A stretch of 64,000 bases of DNA from Planctomycetota bacterium (GTDB taxonomy: Bacteria > Planctomycetota > UBA1135 > GCA-002686595), in the NCBI GenBank assembly GCA_014238415.1, contig JABABA010000004.1, positions 146,201 to 210,200 of the forward strand. The letters are read 5' to 3'. A program made the position numbers and the translations under genes. Below the pieces are notes generated by a model. It did not search any database. It worked only from the letters and a program-made list of their open reading frames with translations, and was not told the DNA's origin. How positions within the stretch are numbered: position 1 is the stretch's first letter; every line of letters begins with the position of its first letter. Below are positions 42,765-51,131 of this stretch, in pieces.

Positions 42765-44207
42765 TCACCGCTTCCAGGGTGGCGCGTTCAGCCTGCGCTT
42801 GCCATCACTAGAGAGTCGGATTTCGCCATTGGCGTCGGGCGTTTCCATGCTGCGGTCCCAGAGTTGGCAGGTGACCTGGCGATGTTTTTGGTCCAGGCCT
42901 TCGCAGTAGTTGGTGTAGATACAGCGACGCACTTCTTCGCCTCGGCCCTCTTGCACCTTGAGCCACCAATCGGGGTCCGCCAGAGACTGACGGGCGGCTC
43001 CCACAAGATCGCAATCCCCCTCCCGAAGGGCCTTCTCGGCCAGCTCGTGGGTTCCTACGCCCCCAGCTCCGATCACCGGAATCAGGTGCCCGCCTTTGCG
43101 GAGTGTTTTCCTGATGCTGTGGGAAAGGTGCAGGTTTCGTCCGAAAGGGTGCTTGAAGTGGGTCACCGTGGGCATGCACTCCTCGCCGCTTGCGCCGGTG
43201 TAGGGATAGACAGCCTGGCCCACTGCCGGTTGGCGCGCGTCCTCGAATTTGCCACCCTTTGATACGGAAATATAGTCCACGCCGCCCTTGGCCAGGGCCA
43301 GGGCGTGGGAGCATGCGTCCTCTATTGTGCTGCCACCTTTCACCACTTCGTCCCCCAGGATGCGACAACCCACGGTCCAGTCTTTGCCTACCCGGGCGCG
43401 AACCGCCTTCAGCACTTCAAGTGGTAAGCGTTGCCGGCCTGTCAAAGAGGTTCCATAACCGTCATCGCGTTGGTTTAGAGCCGAGAGGAAGCTCGCCAGG
43501 GTGTAGGCGTGGGCCATATGCAATTCGACTCCATCGAAGCCCGCCTGCCGGGTTCGTTGTGCGGCAGCGGCAAACAGGTCGGGCAGGACTTTGGGCAGTT
43601 CACGGATCGTCTTTATATGTAGATCCCCGACTCTTTCCCGGTATCCGTAATTGAGCGCTTCCCACTCCCGTGGGCTGAGGACCTTTTGAAGGGCAGCGTC
43701 ATCCAGGCGCACCAACTGTTCCCGTATCGCGGATTCGTCGGCCGTACCACCCATGGCTTCTCGGTGAGCCTGCGTGATGATGAGAAACTCCAGTAGGTAT
43801 CGATGCCTCTCTGGTCGTCGTCTGATGGGCAGGAAGTCGAGAATTTGTATCACCAACCGTGTACGCCCCGCGCTGTGTTCGCGTACCGTTCGCACCAGTT
43901 CCTGCAGCCCAGGAATGAAGCGATCATCGCCCACGCGTAAGAGGGGGCCGGAAGGCACATCACGTACGCCCGTTGCTTCCACCACCAGCACCCCGGGCTG
44001 CCCGTCCGCCAGACGTCCATACCACTCGAGGACCTCGGGTGTGACCTCGCCCTCCTCCGTTGCCCTCCAGGGGACCATGGCCGGTACCCAACTGCGGGTC
44101 AGGCTTTGGAAACTGCCCACCTGTGTCGGGGTGAACACGAGGCTGTTCTGGGCCTCCGTGCGGGTGGGCCAGCGGGTGGCTGGCAGAGATCTCTTGGGCT
44201 TGGCCAC
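42765..44207 (-). CDS. Old-yellow-enzyme family NADH:flavin oxidoreductase
   Basis: This FMN-dependent TIM-barrel reductase is about 480 residues. FTPTQVGSFQSLTRSWVPAM is the canonical first strand, GFDGVELHMAHAYTLASFLS (about 222-241) is the OYE active-site strand, then LNQRDDGYGTSLTGRQRLPL; FMN-phosphate contacts are in VIGAGGVGT and LVGAARQSLADPDWW. A family-atypical insertion of about 60 residues follows QILDF. C-terminal CIYTNYCEGLDQKHRQVTC could hold a metal or be a degenerate Fe-S motif. The start is uncertain: GTG 44207 is given, and GTG 44138 would begin right at the first strand. It is divergent from the SDR gene, and in 2-aminobenzoyl-CoA pathways this domain forms the reductase half of a monooxygenase/reductase. 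Confidence 0.85.
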   Translation of the reverse strand: MAKPKRSLPATRWPTRTEAQNSLVFTPTQVGSFQSLTRSWVPAMVPWRATEEGEVTPEVLEWYGRLADGQPGVLVVEATGVRDVPSGPLLRVGDDRFIPGLQELVRTVREHSAGRTRLVIQILDFLPIRRRPERHRYLLEFLIITQAHREAMGGTADESAIREQLVRLDDAALQKVLSPREWEALNYGYRERVGDLHIKTIRELPKVLPDLFAAAAQRTRQAGFDGVELHMAHAYTLASFLSALNQRDDGYGTSLTGRQRLPLEVLKAVRARVGKDWTVGCRILGDEVVKGGSTIEDACSHALALAKGGVDYISVSKGGKFEDARQPAVGQAVYPYTGASGEECMPTVTHFKHPFGRNLHLSHSIRKTLRKGGHLIPVIGAGGVGTHELAEKALREGDCDLVGAARQSLADPDWWLKVQEGRGEEVRRCIYTNYCEGLDQKHRQVTCQLWDRSMETPDANGEIRLSSDGKRRLNAPPWKR

Positions 44208-44251
44208 GGCTGGGCATGGTAGGCCCTGCCGCGGGCCGCTACCCTCATGCA

Positions 44252-45064
44252 ATGCAGCAACCACGGGTAGTCTTGACCGGAGCGTCAGGGGGCATCGGTC
44301 TGGCCTTCTGTCAGGCCCTCGGGCAACGGGGGGCCAGGGTCTGGGTTTGTGGGCGTGACGAGGGGCGCCTGGGCCCCGCTAGGGCTGCTGTGGAGCAGGC
44401 CGGGGGCAGCGCCACCAGTTTGGTGATGGATCTGGAACACCCTGATTCCCTGCGGGCTGCGGTGGAGCAACTCAATCAGGAAGCCCCCATCGATTGGCTG
44501 GTGAACAATGCGGGCATTGTTGAGACTGCGCCCGTGCATTCATCCAAGGCCTCGGGTGAGCAGGCCCGGCGTCTGATGCAGGTCAATTTCCACGCAGCGC
44601 GCGAACTGACCCAGGGGCTGCTTGGGTTGCTGGCTGAATCGAAGCGTCCTAGCGTAGTCATGGTGGCGAGTTCCGCGGCCCTTGGGGGCCATCCATATGT
44701 GGCTGCCTACTCAGCCAGCAAGCACGCCCTGCTTGGTTGGGCTCGCTGCGCTGCGAGGGATCTGCAGACCAAAGGGATCGCGGTGAATGTAGTCTGCCCT
44801 CACTTTGTGGATACGCCCATGACCGACTCTGGTGCGGACTTTGTTGCTGCCCAGACCGGCCGCTCAAGAGAACAGGTCAAAGCCGAGTACGCTGCGATCA
44901 ACCCCAGTGGTGTGCTGATTGCCCCAAGCGAGGTGGCCCTGGCAGCATTGGATTTGCTGGACAGCAAGATCTCTGGCCATGTGCTTGAACTCACGGGCGG
45001 GGATAATCAACGCTGCGTGGATCAGGGCTTCGAAATTGAGGCCATCACCCGGAGAGACCAATGA
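44252..45064 (+). CDS. Short-chain dehydrogenase/reductase
   Basis: This 270-residue NAD(P)-dependent SDR has the nucleotide motif TGASGGIG (9-16), the NNAG structural motif (about 88-91), and catalytic YSASK (about 152-156) with the preceding Ser in VVMVASSAALGG. An Arg in VCGRDEGRL after strand 2 suggests NADP preference. The likely role is oxidation or reduction of a hydroxy/keto-acyl-CoA intermediate in the surrounding aromatic-CoA gene set, but that is inferred from neighbours. It overlaps the RidA gene by 4 bp and is divergent from the flavin oxidoreductase across about 45 bp. Confidence 0.9.
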   Translation: MQQPRVVLTGASGGIGLAFCQALGQRGARVWVCGRDEGRLGPARAAVEQAGGSATSLVMDLEHPDSLRAAVEQLNQEAPIDWLVNNAGIVETAPVHSSKASGEQARRLMQVNFHAARELTQGLLGLLAESKRPSVVMVASSAALGGHPYVAAYSASKHALLGWARCAARDLQTKGIAVNVVCPHFVDTPMTDSGADFVAAQTGRSREQVKAEYAAINPSGVLIAPSEVALAALDLLDSKISGHVLELTGGDNQRCVDQGFEIEAITRRDQ

Positions 45065-45459
45065 AGATCGATTTGATCCAACCCGATGGCTGGCCTCGGC
45101 CGAGTGGCTATAGCAATGGGGTGCTTGTGGCGGACGCTGGCAGCCTGCTGTTCATTGCAGGGCAAGTAGGTTGGGACATCCAGGAGCGTATGAAAGAGGG
45201 GTTTCTGCCTCAGTTCCGGCAGGCCCTTGAGAACGTTCGTTCGGTACTGGAGAAGGCTGGGGGCAGGCCTGGGCATCTCGTCAGGGTTACGATTTACGTC
45301 ACTGACAGGGCCGCCTACATGGGGGCCCTGGCCGAGGTGGGGGTCGCCTGGCGGGCCATTCTGGGCGAGGTGTGGCCCGCAATGAGTTTGATTGAGGTTC
45401 AGAGCCTGCTGGAGCAGGAGGCCGTCCTTGAGATAGAGGCAACCGCAGCCCTTCCTTGA
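45061..45459 (+). CDS. RidA/YjgF-family enamine/imine deaminase
   Basis: This 132-residue homotrimeric RidA-fold protein has LLFIAGQVGWDIQ near residues 29-41, a QALENVRSVLEKAGG helix, the conserved Arg in LVRVTIYVTD (about 77-86), and a WPAMSLIEVQSLLEQEAVLE C-terminal strand with the usual terminal Glu region. RidA hydrolyses reactive enamines or imines to ketones and ammonia. Next to an SDR and OYE reductase this fits removal of an amino group from a dearomatised 2-amino-cyclohexenoyl-CoA-type intermediate, as proposed for anthraniloyl-CoA pathways. It overlaps the SDR gene and is followed by a terminator. Confidence 0.9.
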   Translation: MKIDLIQPDGWPRPSGYSNGVLVADAGSLLFIAGQVGWDIQERMKEGFLPQFRQALENVRSVLEKAGGRPGHLVRVTIYVTDRAAYMGALAEVGVAWRAILGEVWPAMSLIEVQSLLEQEAVLEIEATAALP

Positions 45460-45509
45460 GGGTGCCTCTGCTTCAAAATCAGACTCGCGTCTGGAATTTA
45501 CTTCCCCAT

Positions 45510-45537
45510 CCCGCATCTCTCAAGTAGGCGGGTTTTT
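45510..45537 (+). terminator. Intrinsic terminator after ridA
   Basis: CCCGC (45510-45514) pairs with GCGGG (45528-45532) across a 13-nt loop, followed at once by TTTTTG. It lies 50 bp past the RidA stop and would separate the SDR-RidA pair from the secreted-protein gene. The remaining 220 bp up to 45756 hold the leader of that gene; no promoter box was assigned with confidence. Confidence 0.7.
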
Positions 45538-45756
45538 GTCTTAACTCATTGCTGCGCAACAGGTTACATTTGACTAGGCGCTGCAGGTCGAGGCGATTCG
45601 CTGTGTTTGCAGGAATCTCCCGGATTTCTCCCCTTTCCAAGCCGGAGGTCTTCCCGCAGGCTAGTGTTCATACGGGGCGATTGGTGGACTTCTCACCACC
45701 GCTCCACTTTCTCCCCTTTATTCCGGCACTCCTTAGAAAATAGGTTTCGGCAACAC

Positions 45757-47229
45757 ATGAAAACTGACATTAGAAGCTCCCTCTTGACGGTAGCTGGCTT
45801 GGGCCTCTTGGCCATGTCCGCGACTGCTCAGCAGAGCATGCAAACTGCGCAACCTCAGCGCATCAACGGTACGGCGAAGCACGCCGGTATCTATCACGTC
45901 GCTACTGGCACTTGGACCCGCACCCAAGGTGCAACGGCCAACGTCGGTCCCGACATCGTTTACAACAACACCGCAGACGGCATTTATTGGTCCGGCGAGA
46001 TTCATGAGAACGGTGCAGAGTGGATTGACGAGGGTCAACTGCCCGGTGCTTCCTCTCCCTTCGGCGCCAACAAGGAGTGCTACACAATCAACGCGTTTGA
46101 TATGTACTACGGCACTTCATCCCTGCCTGGCACCCTGACCATGGATGTCAACTGGTATGACGCTTATGATCCCTGCACCAACCCCAATGAGGCCAACTCC
46201 TGCATCAACTGGGCTGGCTCCACAACGGGTATTGACCTTCCCGAGAACGGTGGTTCCGGCTTTGGTTTCTGGATCATGACGATCGACATGGCCGGCGCAG
46301 AGGTTGACATGAACGCTGATGGCGCTCCCTGTCTTCCCCTTTACGACGCCAACGTTGATTGGGATTCCTTCGGTTGGGGCGCGAGTCCCGTCGGTGGAAA
46401 CATGGGCTGGATCCTTGCTAGTGACCCGGACTGGACACCCAACGTAACGGCTGGTGCCAACGGCGAATCTGGTGGTACTGGTACTTACTATGATGTCAGT
46501 GGCGCAGTTTCCTGCAACATTGACCCGCTGTTGGGCCACACTGGTCTCAACACTCAGGACCTCTGGCGCGTTGTTCAGCCCGCTGGTGGTGCGCTAATCA
46601 TCGGCACCGGTTGTTACTGGTACGGTGGTTACAACAACGTCCTTGGCTGTGGCGGTTTGGGCCCGAACAACTCGTTCGCGTCCCAATATATCCGCATCCA
46701 TGGTTCGGATGTTGCTGGCGCTGCGTGTGACACCGAGCCGGACCTTGTGTTCTCGTCTCCGGGTAACACCCACTGTGGTACCAACACCGGTGGAGCACCC
46801 TCCGGCCCGGTCCGCATCTCTTATGCACGTGACCCGTCTGGTGCCACCGTTGGTACCTTGCAGGCTGTTGACGGACCGGACAACGAGTTTGGTTACTTCC
46901 TTGTGGCGGATAGTCTGGGCAGTGGCATTGCTATCAGCAATGGCTTCCTGTACCTCCAGCCGCCCTTCGGCCGTTACTCTCCGACGACAGCAACGAATCA
47001 GAGCGATTCCGCTCTGAACTCCATCAGCCGCTTTGCTCCTGATGGCGTGCTGGCCAACTTGGTTGGTACCGGTGATGCCTTAGGCAACGGTTACGTGGTT
47101 CCCCTTGTCAAGACCAACACTCTTGGTACTGGCAACTGGGCCCCGGGCGACACGATGGCCTTCACCCTCTGGTTCCGCTGCGGCGCCGCCAGCAACTTCT
47201 CCGACGCCGTCCAGGTTCAGTTCCGCTGA
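45757..47229 (+). CDS. Large secreted Gly/Asn/Thr-rich protein of unknown function
   Basis: This 490-residue exported protein has a signal peptide (SLLTVAGLGLLAMSATAQQ). The mature part is acidic and rich in Gly, Asn, Thr, Trp and Tyr with few Lys or Arg, typical of a surface or matrix protein. About ten cysteines are spread in pairs (CYTI/CTNP, CNID/CYWY, CDTE/CGTN), suggesting disulfides. The final 150 residues form a separate beta-rich module ending in DTMAFTLWFRCGAASNFSDA, a terminal pattern that recalls repeated C-terminal domains of secreted planctomycete proteins. Codon choice differs from neighbours: GGT, AAC and ACC dominate, which fits strong expression. It interrupts the aromatic-CoA gene set and is likely an independent transcription unit. 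Confidence 0.78.
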   Translation: MKTDIRSSLLTVAGLGLLAMSATAQQSMQTAQPQRINGTAKHAGIYHVATGTWTRTQGATANVGPDIVYNNTADGIYWSGEIHENGAEWIDEGQLPGASSPFGANKECYTINAFDMYYGTSSLPGTLTMDVNWYDAYDPCTNPNEANSCINWAGSTTGIDLPENGGSGFGFWIMTIDMAGAEVDMNADGAPCLPLYDANVDWDSFGWGASPVGGNMGWILASDPDWTPNVTAGANGESGGTGTYYDVSGAVSCNIDPLLGHTGLNTQDLWRVVQPAGGALIIGTGCYWYGGYNNVLGCGGLGPNNSFASQYIRIHGSDVAGAACDTEPDLVFSSPGNTHCGTNTGGAPSGPVRISYARDPSGATVGTLQAVDGPDNEFGYFLVADSLGSGIAISNGFLYLQPPFGRYSPTTATNQSDSALNSISRFAPDGVLANLVGTGDALGNGYVVPLVKTNTLGTGNWAPGDTMAFTLWFRCGAASNFSDAVQVQFR

Positions 47230-47266
47230 TCCCTGGCCCGTTAGAGGCTTAATCTAAGAGTGGCGT

Positions 47267-47286
47267 CCGCTCCCCCTGGGGAGCGG
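47267..47286 (+). terminator. Strong GC hairpin after the secreted-protein gene
   Basis: CCGCTCCCC (47267-47275) and GGGGAGCGG (47278-47286) form a 9-bp perfect stem with a 2-nt gap in the loop, 38 bp after the stop codon. No T run follows, so it may act as an mRNA-stabilising 3' structure or a factor-assisted terminator. Confidence 0.5.
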
Positions 47287-47362
47287 GCGCCGCTCGCATT
47301 ATGTGGCGGGATTGTGAAGGCGGATCCCAGGCTGGGCCGGCATCGGGGGTATCCTCTGCCCC

Positions 47363-48190
47363 ATGGACTGCAAGACATTCCACTACCACGAGCAAGACGA
47401 CGTCGCGGTGATTCGCCTGGAGAGGCCGGAACGTCTGAACGCTCTGACTTTCGATTCCTACGCCGAGCTGAGGGATACCTTTCGGGCGCTGGCGACCCGT
47501 GACGACCTTCGCAGCGTGCTGTTGACCGGAACTGGCAGGGCCTTTTGTTCTGGAGGAGATGTGCGCGACATCATCGGGCGCCTGATGGGCGTGGATGATG
47601 GCACTCTGTATGCATTCACGCGTATGACCTGCGATTTGATCGGCAGCATTCGACAACTGGAGAAGCCGGTGGTCGGGGCCTTGAATGGCACCACCTGTGG
47701 AGCCGGGGCAGTTATGGCTGCGGCTTGTGACATCCGGGTTGCGGCGGAGTCCGCACGCATCGCTTTCCTGTTCACCAAGGTAGGGCTCTCGGGGGCTGAT
47801 ATGGGTGCTGCCTGGCTGTTGCCGCGCATTGTGGGTCACGGATTGGCGAGTGAGCTCTTGATGTTGGGAGAGTTCATTGACGCCAAGCGCGCTGAGTCCA
47901 TCGGGCTCTACAATCAAGTTGTCCCGGACGAGGAACTCGCCGATCGCGGCCTTGAACTTGCTGGGGAGCTTGCTTCTGGCCCTGCCCTGGGACTGGCGGT
48001 CACCAAGCGCATGCTAGATGCGGAATGGAACATGAGCCGCGACGAGGCGTTCTCCGCAGAGGCCTGGATTCAAGCGGAGTGTATGAAGCATCCGGACTAT
48101 GAGGAGGCCTACAATGCCTTTGTGGAGAAGCGCCACAAGGACTTTCGGGCTTCGGGGGCGCTTGGAAAGCAAGGCGGTGCGCGGTCATGA
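47363..48190 (+). CDS. Enoyl-CoA hydratase/isomerase superfamily protein
   Basis: This 275-residue crotonase-fold protein opens the long plus-strand operon. The oxyanion-hole segments are visible: GRAFCSGGDVRDI (about 58-70) and NGTTCGAGAVMAAACDI (about 108-124). The two catalytic Glu of classic hydratases are replaced (Val and Lys in register), while KVGLSGADMGAAWLLPRIVG brings an Asp into the pocket, as in some isomerases and hydrolases of the superfamily. A plain 2-enoyl-CoA hydratase is therefore unlikely; a ring-cleaving or isomerising role on a cyclic acyl-CoA is possible. The stop overlaps the acyl-CoA dehydrogenase start by 4 bp. Confidence 0.87.
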   Translation: MDCKTFHYHEQDDVAVIRLERPERLNALTFDSYAELRDTFRALATRDDLRSVLLTGTGRAFCSGGDVRDIIGRLMGVDDGTLYAFTRMTCDLIGSIRQLEKPVVGALNGTTCGAGAVMAAACDIRVAAESARIAFLFTKVGLSGADMGAAWLLPRIVGHGLASELLMLGEFIDAKRAESIGLYNQVVPDEELADRGLELAGELASGPALGLAVTKRMLDAEWNMSRDEAFSAEAWIQAECMKHPDYEEAYNAFVEKRHKDFRASGALGKQGGARS

Positions 48191-49341
48191 GTGAACTTGC
48201 CAAACTCCAAAGCGATGCTGAACAAGTGGCTCGCTCCATGCATGCGAAGGTTGTTTGTGCGGCCGATGAAGATGGCGCAGCAAGCGTTGCCTTGGGGCTC
48301 TTGGCAGAGAACGATTGGCTCGGCTGGGCCTTGCCCGAGGCTTATGGCGGTCGTGCCGTAGGGGGGCGCGTAGCTGCTGAAAAAGTCAGCGTCGAGGCCT
48401 TGTGCGCGGTGCGCCGTGGGCTGGCGCGGGGCTGCGGAATGGCGGACCTGATGTTCGTGGAGCAGGGTCTTGGCTCCTATGCCCTCGCCCTGGGAGGCGC
48501 AAAAGAGCTGGCTCAGGAACTGATGGAGGAGTACGCCGCTGGAACACGCATTGCTGCCTTTGCGGTTACGGAGCGGGATGCGGGCAGCGATCTGGCCGGC
48601 GTCTCTACCCAGGCAGTGCGCACGGATCGTGGGTATTGTCTGACCGGCACCAAGACCTTTATCACAAACGCGGGCATCGCCCATGACTATACGCTCCTTG
48701 CCCGGGTGGCTGGTGAGCCCGGAGACCGCTCTGGCCTGGCCATGTTTCGGGTCCCTGCCAGTGCTCGCGGCCTTGAAGTCAAGCGGTTCGAGGTGATGGC
48801 TTCTCATCCTATTGGAGAAGTGATCCTGAACGATGTGCAGGTGGAGCACCGTGATCTGATTGGGGAGGAAGGCCAAGGCCTTGATCTGGCGCTCGGGGTT
48901 CTGGCTCGCTTCAGGACCTCGGTAGCGGCGGCCGCGGTGGGCTTTGGGGAGCGTGCATTGGAGGAGTCCCTGGCCCATCTCAAATCCCGGGAACAGTTTG
49001 GGCGGCCCCTATCTAGTTTTCAGGGCCTGCGCTTTGATCTGGCAGAGATGGACACGCGCCTGGCAGCCGCTGCCTTGCTCGTGTCTCATGCGGCGGCATG
49101 TGTGGATGCTGAAGGGGATTCGACGGCAGTGGTAGCCCGGGCCAAGTTGTTTGCAACGGAAACAGCAAGCTGGGTTTGTGACAAGGCTGTGCAACACCAT
49201 GGAGGTCTTGGGGTGCGTCGCGGAACTGTCGTGGAGCTTCTTTTCCGTGAGGTGCGAGCTCTACGGATCTATGAAGGCACCAGTGAGATTCAAAAGCTGA
49301 TCATCGCCAAACATCTCTTGAATCAAGATACCTCGAACTGA
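48187..49341 (+). CDS. Acyl-CoA dehydrogenase (FAD), operon copy
   Basis: This 384-residue flavoprotein has the FAD/substrate segments FAVTERDAGSDLAGVST and GTKTFITNAGIAHDY in the middle domain, LKSREQFGRPLSSFQGLR in the C-terminal domain, and catalytic base E363 in LRIYEGTSEIQKL. It differs clearly from the dehydrogenase at 6.2 kb, so it probably serves a different thioester. Position between a crotonase-fold protein and a 2Fe-2S ferredoxin suggests oxidation of a cyclic or dicarboxylic acyl-CoA in aromatic degradation. In the 2-aminobenzoate gene cluster of Azoarcus evansii an acyl-CoA dehydrogenase has the same context. It overlaps the upstream gene by 4 bp. Confidence 0.93.
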   Translation: MSELAKLQSDAEQVARSMHAKVVCAADEDGAASVALGLLAENDWLGWALPEAYGGRAVGGRVAAEKVSVEALCAVRRGLARGCGMADLMFVEQGLGSYALALGGAKELAQELMEEYAAGTRIAAFAVTERDAGSDLAGVSTQAVRTDRGYCLTGTKTFITNAGIAHDYTLLARVAGEPGDRSGLAMFRVPASARGLEVKRFEVMASHPIGEVILNDVQVEHRDLIGEEGQGLDLALGVLARFRTSVAAAAVGFGERALEESLAHLKSREQFGRPLSSFQGLRFDLAEMDTRLAAAALLVSHAAACVDAEGDSTAVVARAKLFATETASWVCDKAVQHHGGLGVRRGTVVELLFREVRALRIYEGTSEIQKLIIAKHLLNQDTSN

Positions 49342-49343
49342 CC

Positions 49344-49685
49344 ATGGCGAAATTCAAGCGGCACCTCTTTGTTTGTGTGAATTCTCGGGATGATGATGAC
49401 GCCCGCGGATGTTGTTCAGTCCGTGGTTCTAACGCGGTTGCAAGGGACTTCAAGCGCAAGTTGTACGAGCGTGGACATAAGCGAGTGGTGCGCGCCAACA
49501 AGTGTCAGTGCTTGGATCAGTGCGCATTTGGCCCTGTGATGGTCGTCTATCCCGAAGGCGTGTGGTATGGAAAGGTGACGCCCGATGACGTCGATGAGAT
49601 CATTGAGAAACACATTGAAGGGGGGCAGGTGGTCGAGCGCTTGGTGATCCCGGACGAGCACCTGACCGGGGTGGACAAGGGGTGA
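49344..49685 (+). CDS. Thioredoxin-like 2Fe-2S ferredoxin
   Basis: This is a 113-residue small iron-sulfur protein. The cysteine pattern C11, C23/C24, C54, C56 and C60 (FVCVNSR, ARGCCSVRG, NKCQCLDQCAFGP) matches thioredoxin-fold [2Fe-2S] ferredoxins, in which four of these hold the cluster. VVYPEGVWYGKVTPDDVDEI is the typical end of the fold. Two bp after the acyl-CoA dehydrogenase and overlapping the next gene by GTGA, it may carry electrons for an oxygenase or reductase of the pathway. Which partner uses it cannot be seen. Confidence 0.92.
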   Translation: MAKFKRHLFVCVNSRDDDDARGCCSVRGSNAVARDFKRKLYERGHKRVVRANKCQCLDQCAFGPVMVVYPEGVWYGKVTPDDVDEIIEKHIEGGQVVERLVIPDEHLTGVDKG

Positions 49686-50269
49686 CAAGCGTCAAGGATT
49701 GGTTCTTGGAGCCGGGGGCAGGTCTGGGCTGCCTGTTCTTTGGACCGCCCGAAGATGATCTGATCACGGGGCTGGTGAAGGGGGCAGGGGAGCGCGGCTG
49801 GAGCGTGCTGGTTGCGAATGGGCTCGCCGCAGACGACCACCGAGGGGCAGGGCGGGAACTTGAGACTGGTCTCAAGCGTTTGGCGCAGGTGCAGGATGTC
49901 GAGGACACTCCGCTGGTTCTGGTGGGGGTGGGTACTCCCGGGACCGCCGCCTTCCTGCAGGCCTGTCGCAGCAAGCGGGTGGCTGCTCTCGCGGTCATTG
50001 ATGTGCCCCTGATCCTGGAGGATCTCGATGTTCAGCGGCCGGTGCAGCCTCTGGAAATGCTGCTCAACCTAGAGGCCCCTTTGCTGCGCGTCGAATCCAC
50101 GGATCCAGCAGCCATCGGCTCCCAGCAGAGTCAGCTTGTGGGGCTGCAGTTGGACGCCTGTGCGCGAATTCATGAGAGCCACAGTATCCCGAGCGACGAC
50201 CTCCGGGCCCCTCTGGTACTCTCTTTGCTTGAGACATTCCTTTCGAATCACTTGGAGTCATTCCGTTAG
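49682..50269 (+). CDS. Alpha/beta-fold protein, hydrolase-like, unclear catalysis
   Basis: This 195-residue protein starts at GTG 49682 inside the ferredoxin stop. Alternating strands and helices are apparent (LGCLFFGPP, WSVLVANGL, PLVLVGVGTPGTAAFLQA, AALAVIDVPL, APLLRVESTDP), the order seen in dienelactone-hydrolase-like proteins. At the nucleophile elbow the sequence is GVGTPG, lacking the expected Ser or Cys between small residues, so it may be inactive or use another residue. I cannot name a function. Conserved coupling with the ferredoxin and kinase-fold genes suggests a role in the operon's pathway. Confidence 0.65.
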   Translation: MTSVKDWFLEPGAGLGCLFFGPPEDDLITGLVKGAGERGWSVLVANGLAADDHRGAGRELETGLKRLAQVQDVEDTPLVLVGVGTPGTAAFLQACRSKRVAALAVIDVPLILEDLDVQRPVQPLEMLLNLEAPLLRVESTDPAAIGSQQSQLVGLQLDACARIHESHSIPSDDLRAPLVLSLLETFLSNHLESFR

Positions 50270-50272
50270 ACC

Positions 50273-51121
50273 ATGCTTGAACTGATCAACCTTGTTCCCG
50301 GCAAAGAAGTTCTGGGCCAGTACACCATCACCAAGCTGTTGCGCGAGAACGGCATTTCCTCCACCTTCGGGTTGCAGGGAGATGACTTTCCCAACGGCGC
50401 GGAGTTGGTCCTGTTTCCTAGTCACCTCTTCGGCAGCTTGGAGGCAGCGACTAGTTTTTCCAAGGAACTCGAGCCCTGGATCGCGTTTGATTGCTCCTCG
50501 GTTCGCAGCTTGAGCCGTATGGAAGTGCAGGAGGATGGCCTTGTGTTGCAGGTTGGGGAGCGTGTGCCTGGACCGAGCCTGCGTCACTTCATGGCCGAGG
50601 GCGAATTGCTTAGCAGTGGTGAGGTACAGCAGCTTGGTCTGCGCCTGCTTGACGGGCTTGAGAAATTGCACGGTTCCGGAATGGTGCACGGAGACTTGAA
50701 GCCAGAAGTGGTTTTTGGCAATGGCGATCCGGATAGTGCGGTGATTATCGATGGAGGCGTTACCCCCAGCCTCTGGTCCACACAACATCTTGGTGCCCGT
50801 ACTCAATTGGTTGGTACGCCTTTCTATGCACCCATTGAACAGTTCAGCGGGGATGCTCCCAGTGCAGGTTCGGACCTCTACAACCTGGCGACCCTGCTCT
50901 ATGAGGCAGCGACTGGGCAGCTGCCCTGGAACGGCACAGGATTCGTCGAAGTTTTCCAGAGCAAGCTGGTACGACCTTCCGAGGGGGCCAGTGCTGCGAA
51001 AGCGGTGGATCTTGCACCGGGTCTCGACAGCCTGTTGTGCTCAGCTCTCGATCCTCAGCCCCGGGAGCGGCCGGCGGATGCTTCGGTTTTTCGTGAGCAT
51101 CTTGCGGCAGCCTTGACTTGA
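50273..51121 (+). CDS. Protein-kinase-fold protein, probably a pseudokinase
   Basis: This 282-residue cytosolic protein has the outline of a bacterial Ser/Thr kinase: GQYTITKLLRENGISSTFGL where the P-loop should be, GMVHGDLKPEVVFG (about 135-148) in place of HRDLKPENV, VIIDGGVTP for DFG (about 157-165), LVGTPFYAPIEQFSG for the activation-loop end, and SDLYNLATLLYEAATGQLPW for the helix F region. Key residues are missing: the ATP-anchoring Lys of strand 3 (AELVLFPS has none), the Gly-rich loop pattern, and the metal Asn of the catalytic loop (Val). The catalytic Asp and DFG Asp remain. It probably binds rather than phosphorylates. It lies 10 bp before the CoA ligase. Confidence 0.78.
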   Translation: MLELINLVPGKEVLGQYTITKLLRENGISSTFGLQGDDFPNGAELVLFPSHLFGSLEAATSFSKELEPWIAFDCSSVRSLSRMEVQEDGLVLQVGERVPGPSLRHFMAEGELLSSGEVQQLGLRLLDGLEKLHGSGMVHGDLKPEVVFGNGDPDSAVIIDGGVTPSLWSTQHLGARTQLVGTPFYAPIEQFSGDAPSAGSDLYNLATLLYEAATGQLPWNGTGFVEVFQSKLVRPSEGASAAKAVDLAPGLDSLLCSALDPQPRERPADASVFREHLAAALT

Positions 51122-51131
51122 GCTTTCTGCG

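Noticed and set aside
46117..46539. Minus-strand frames inside the secreted-protein gene
   Set aside because: Repetitive Gly/Thr codons of the sense gene create long antisense frames; the sense protein has a signal peptide and even cysteine pattern.
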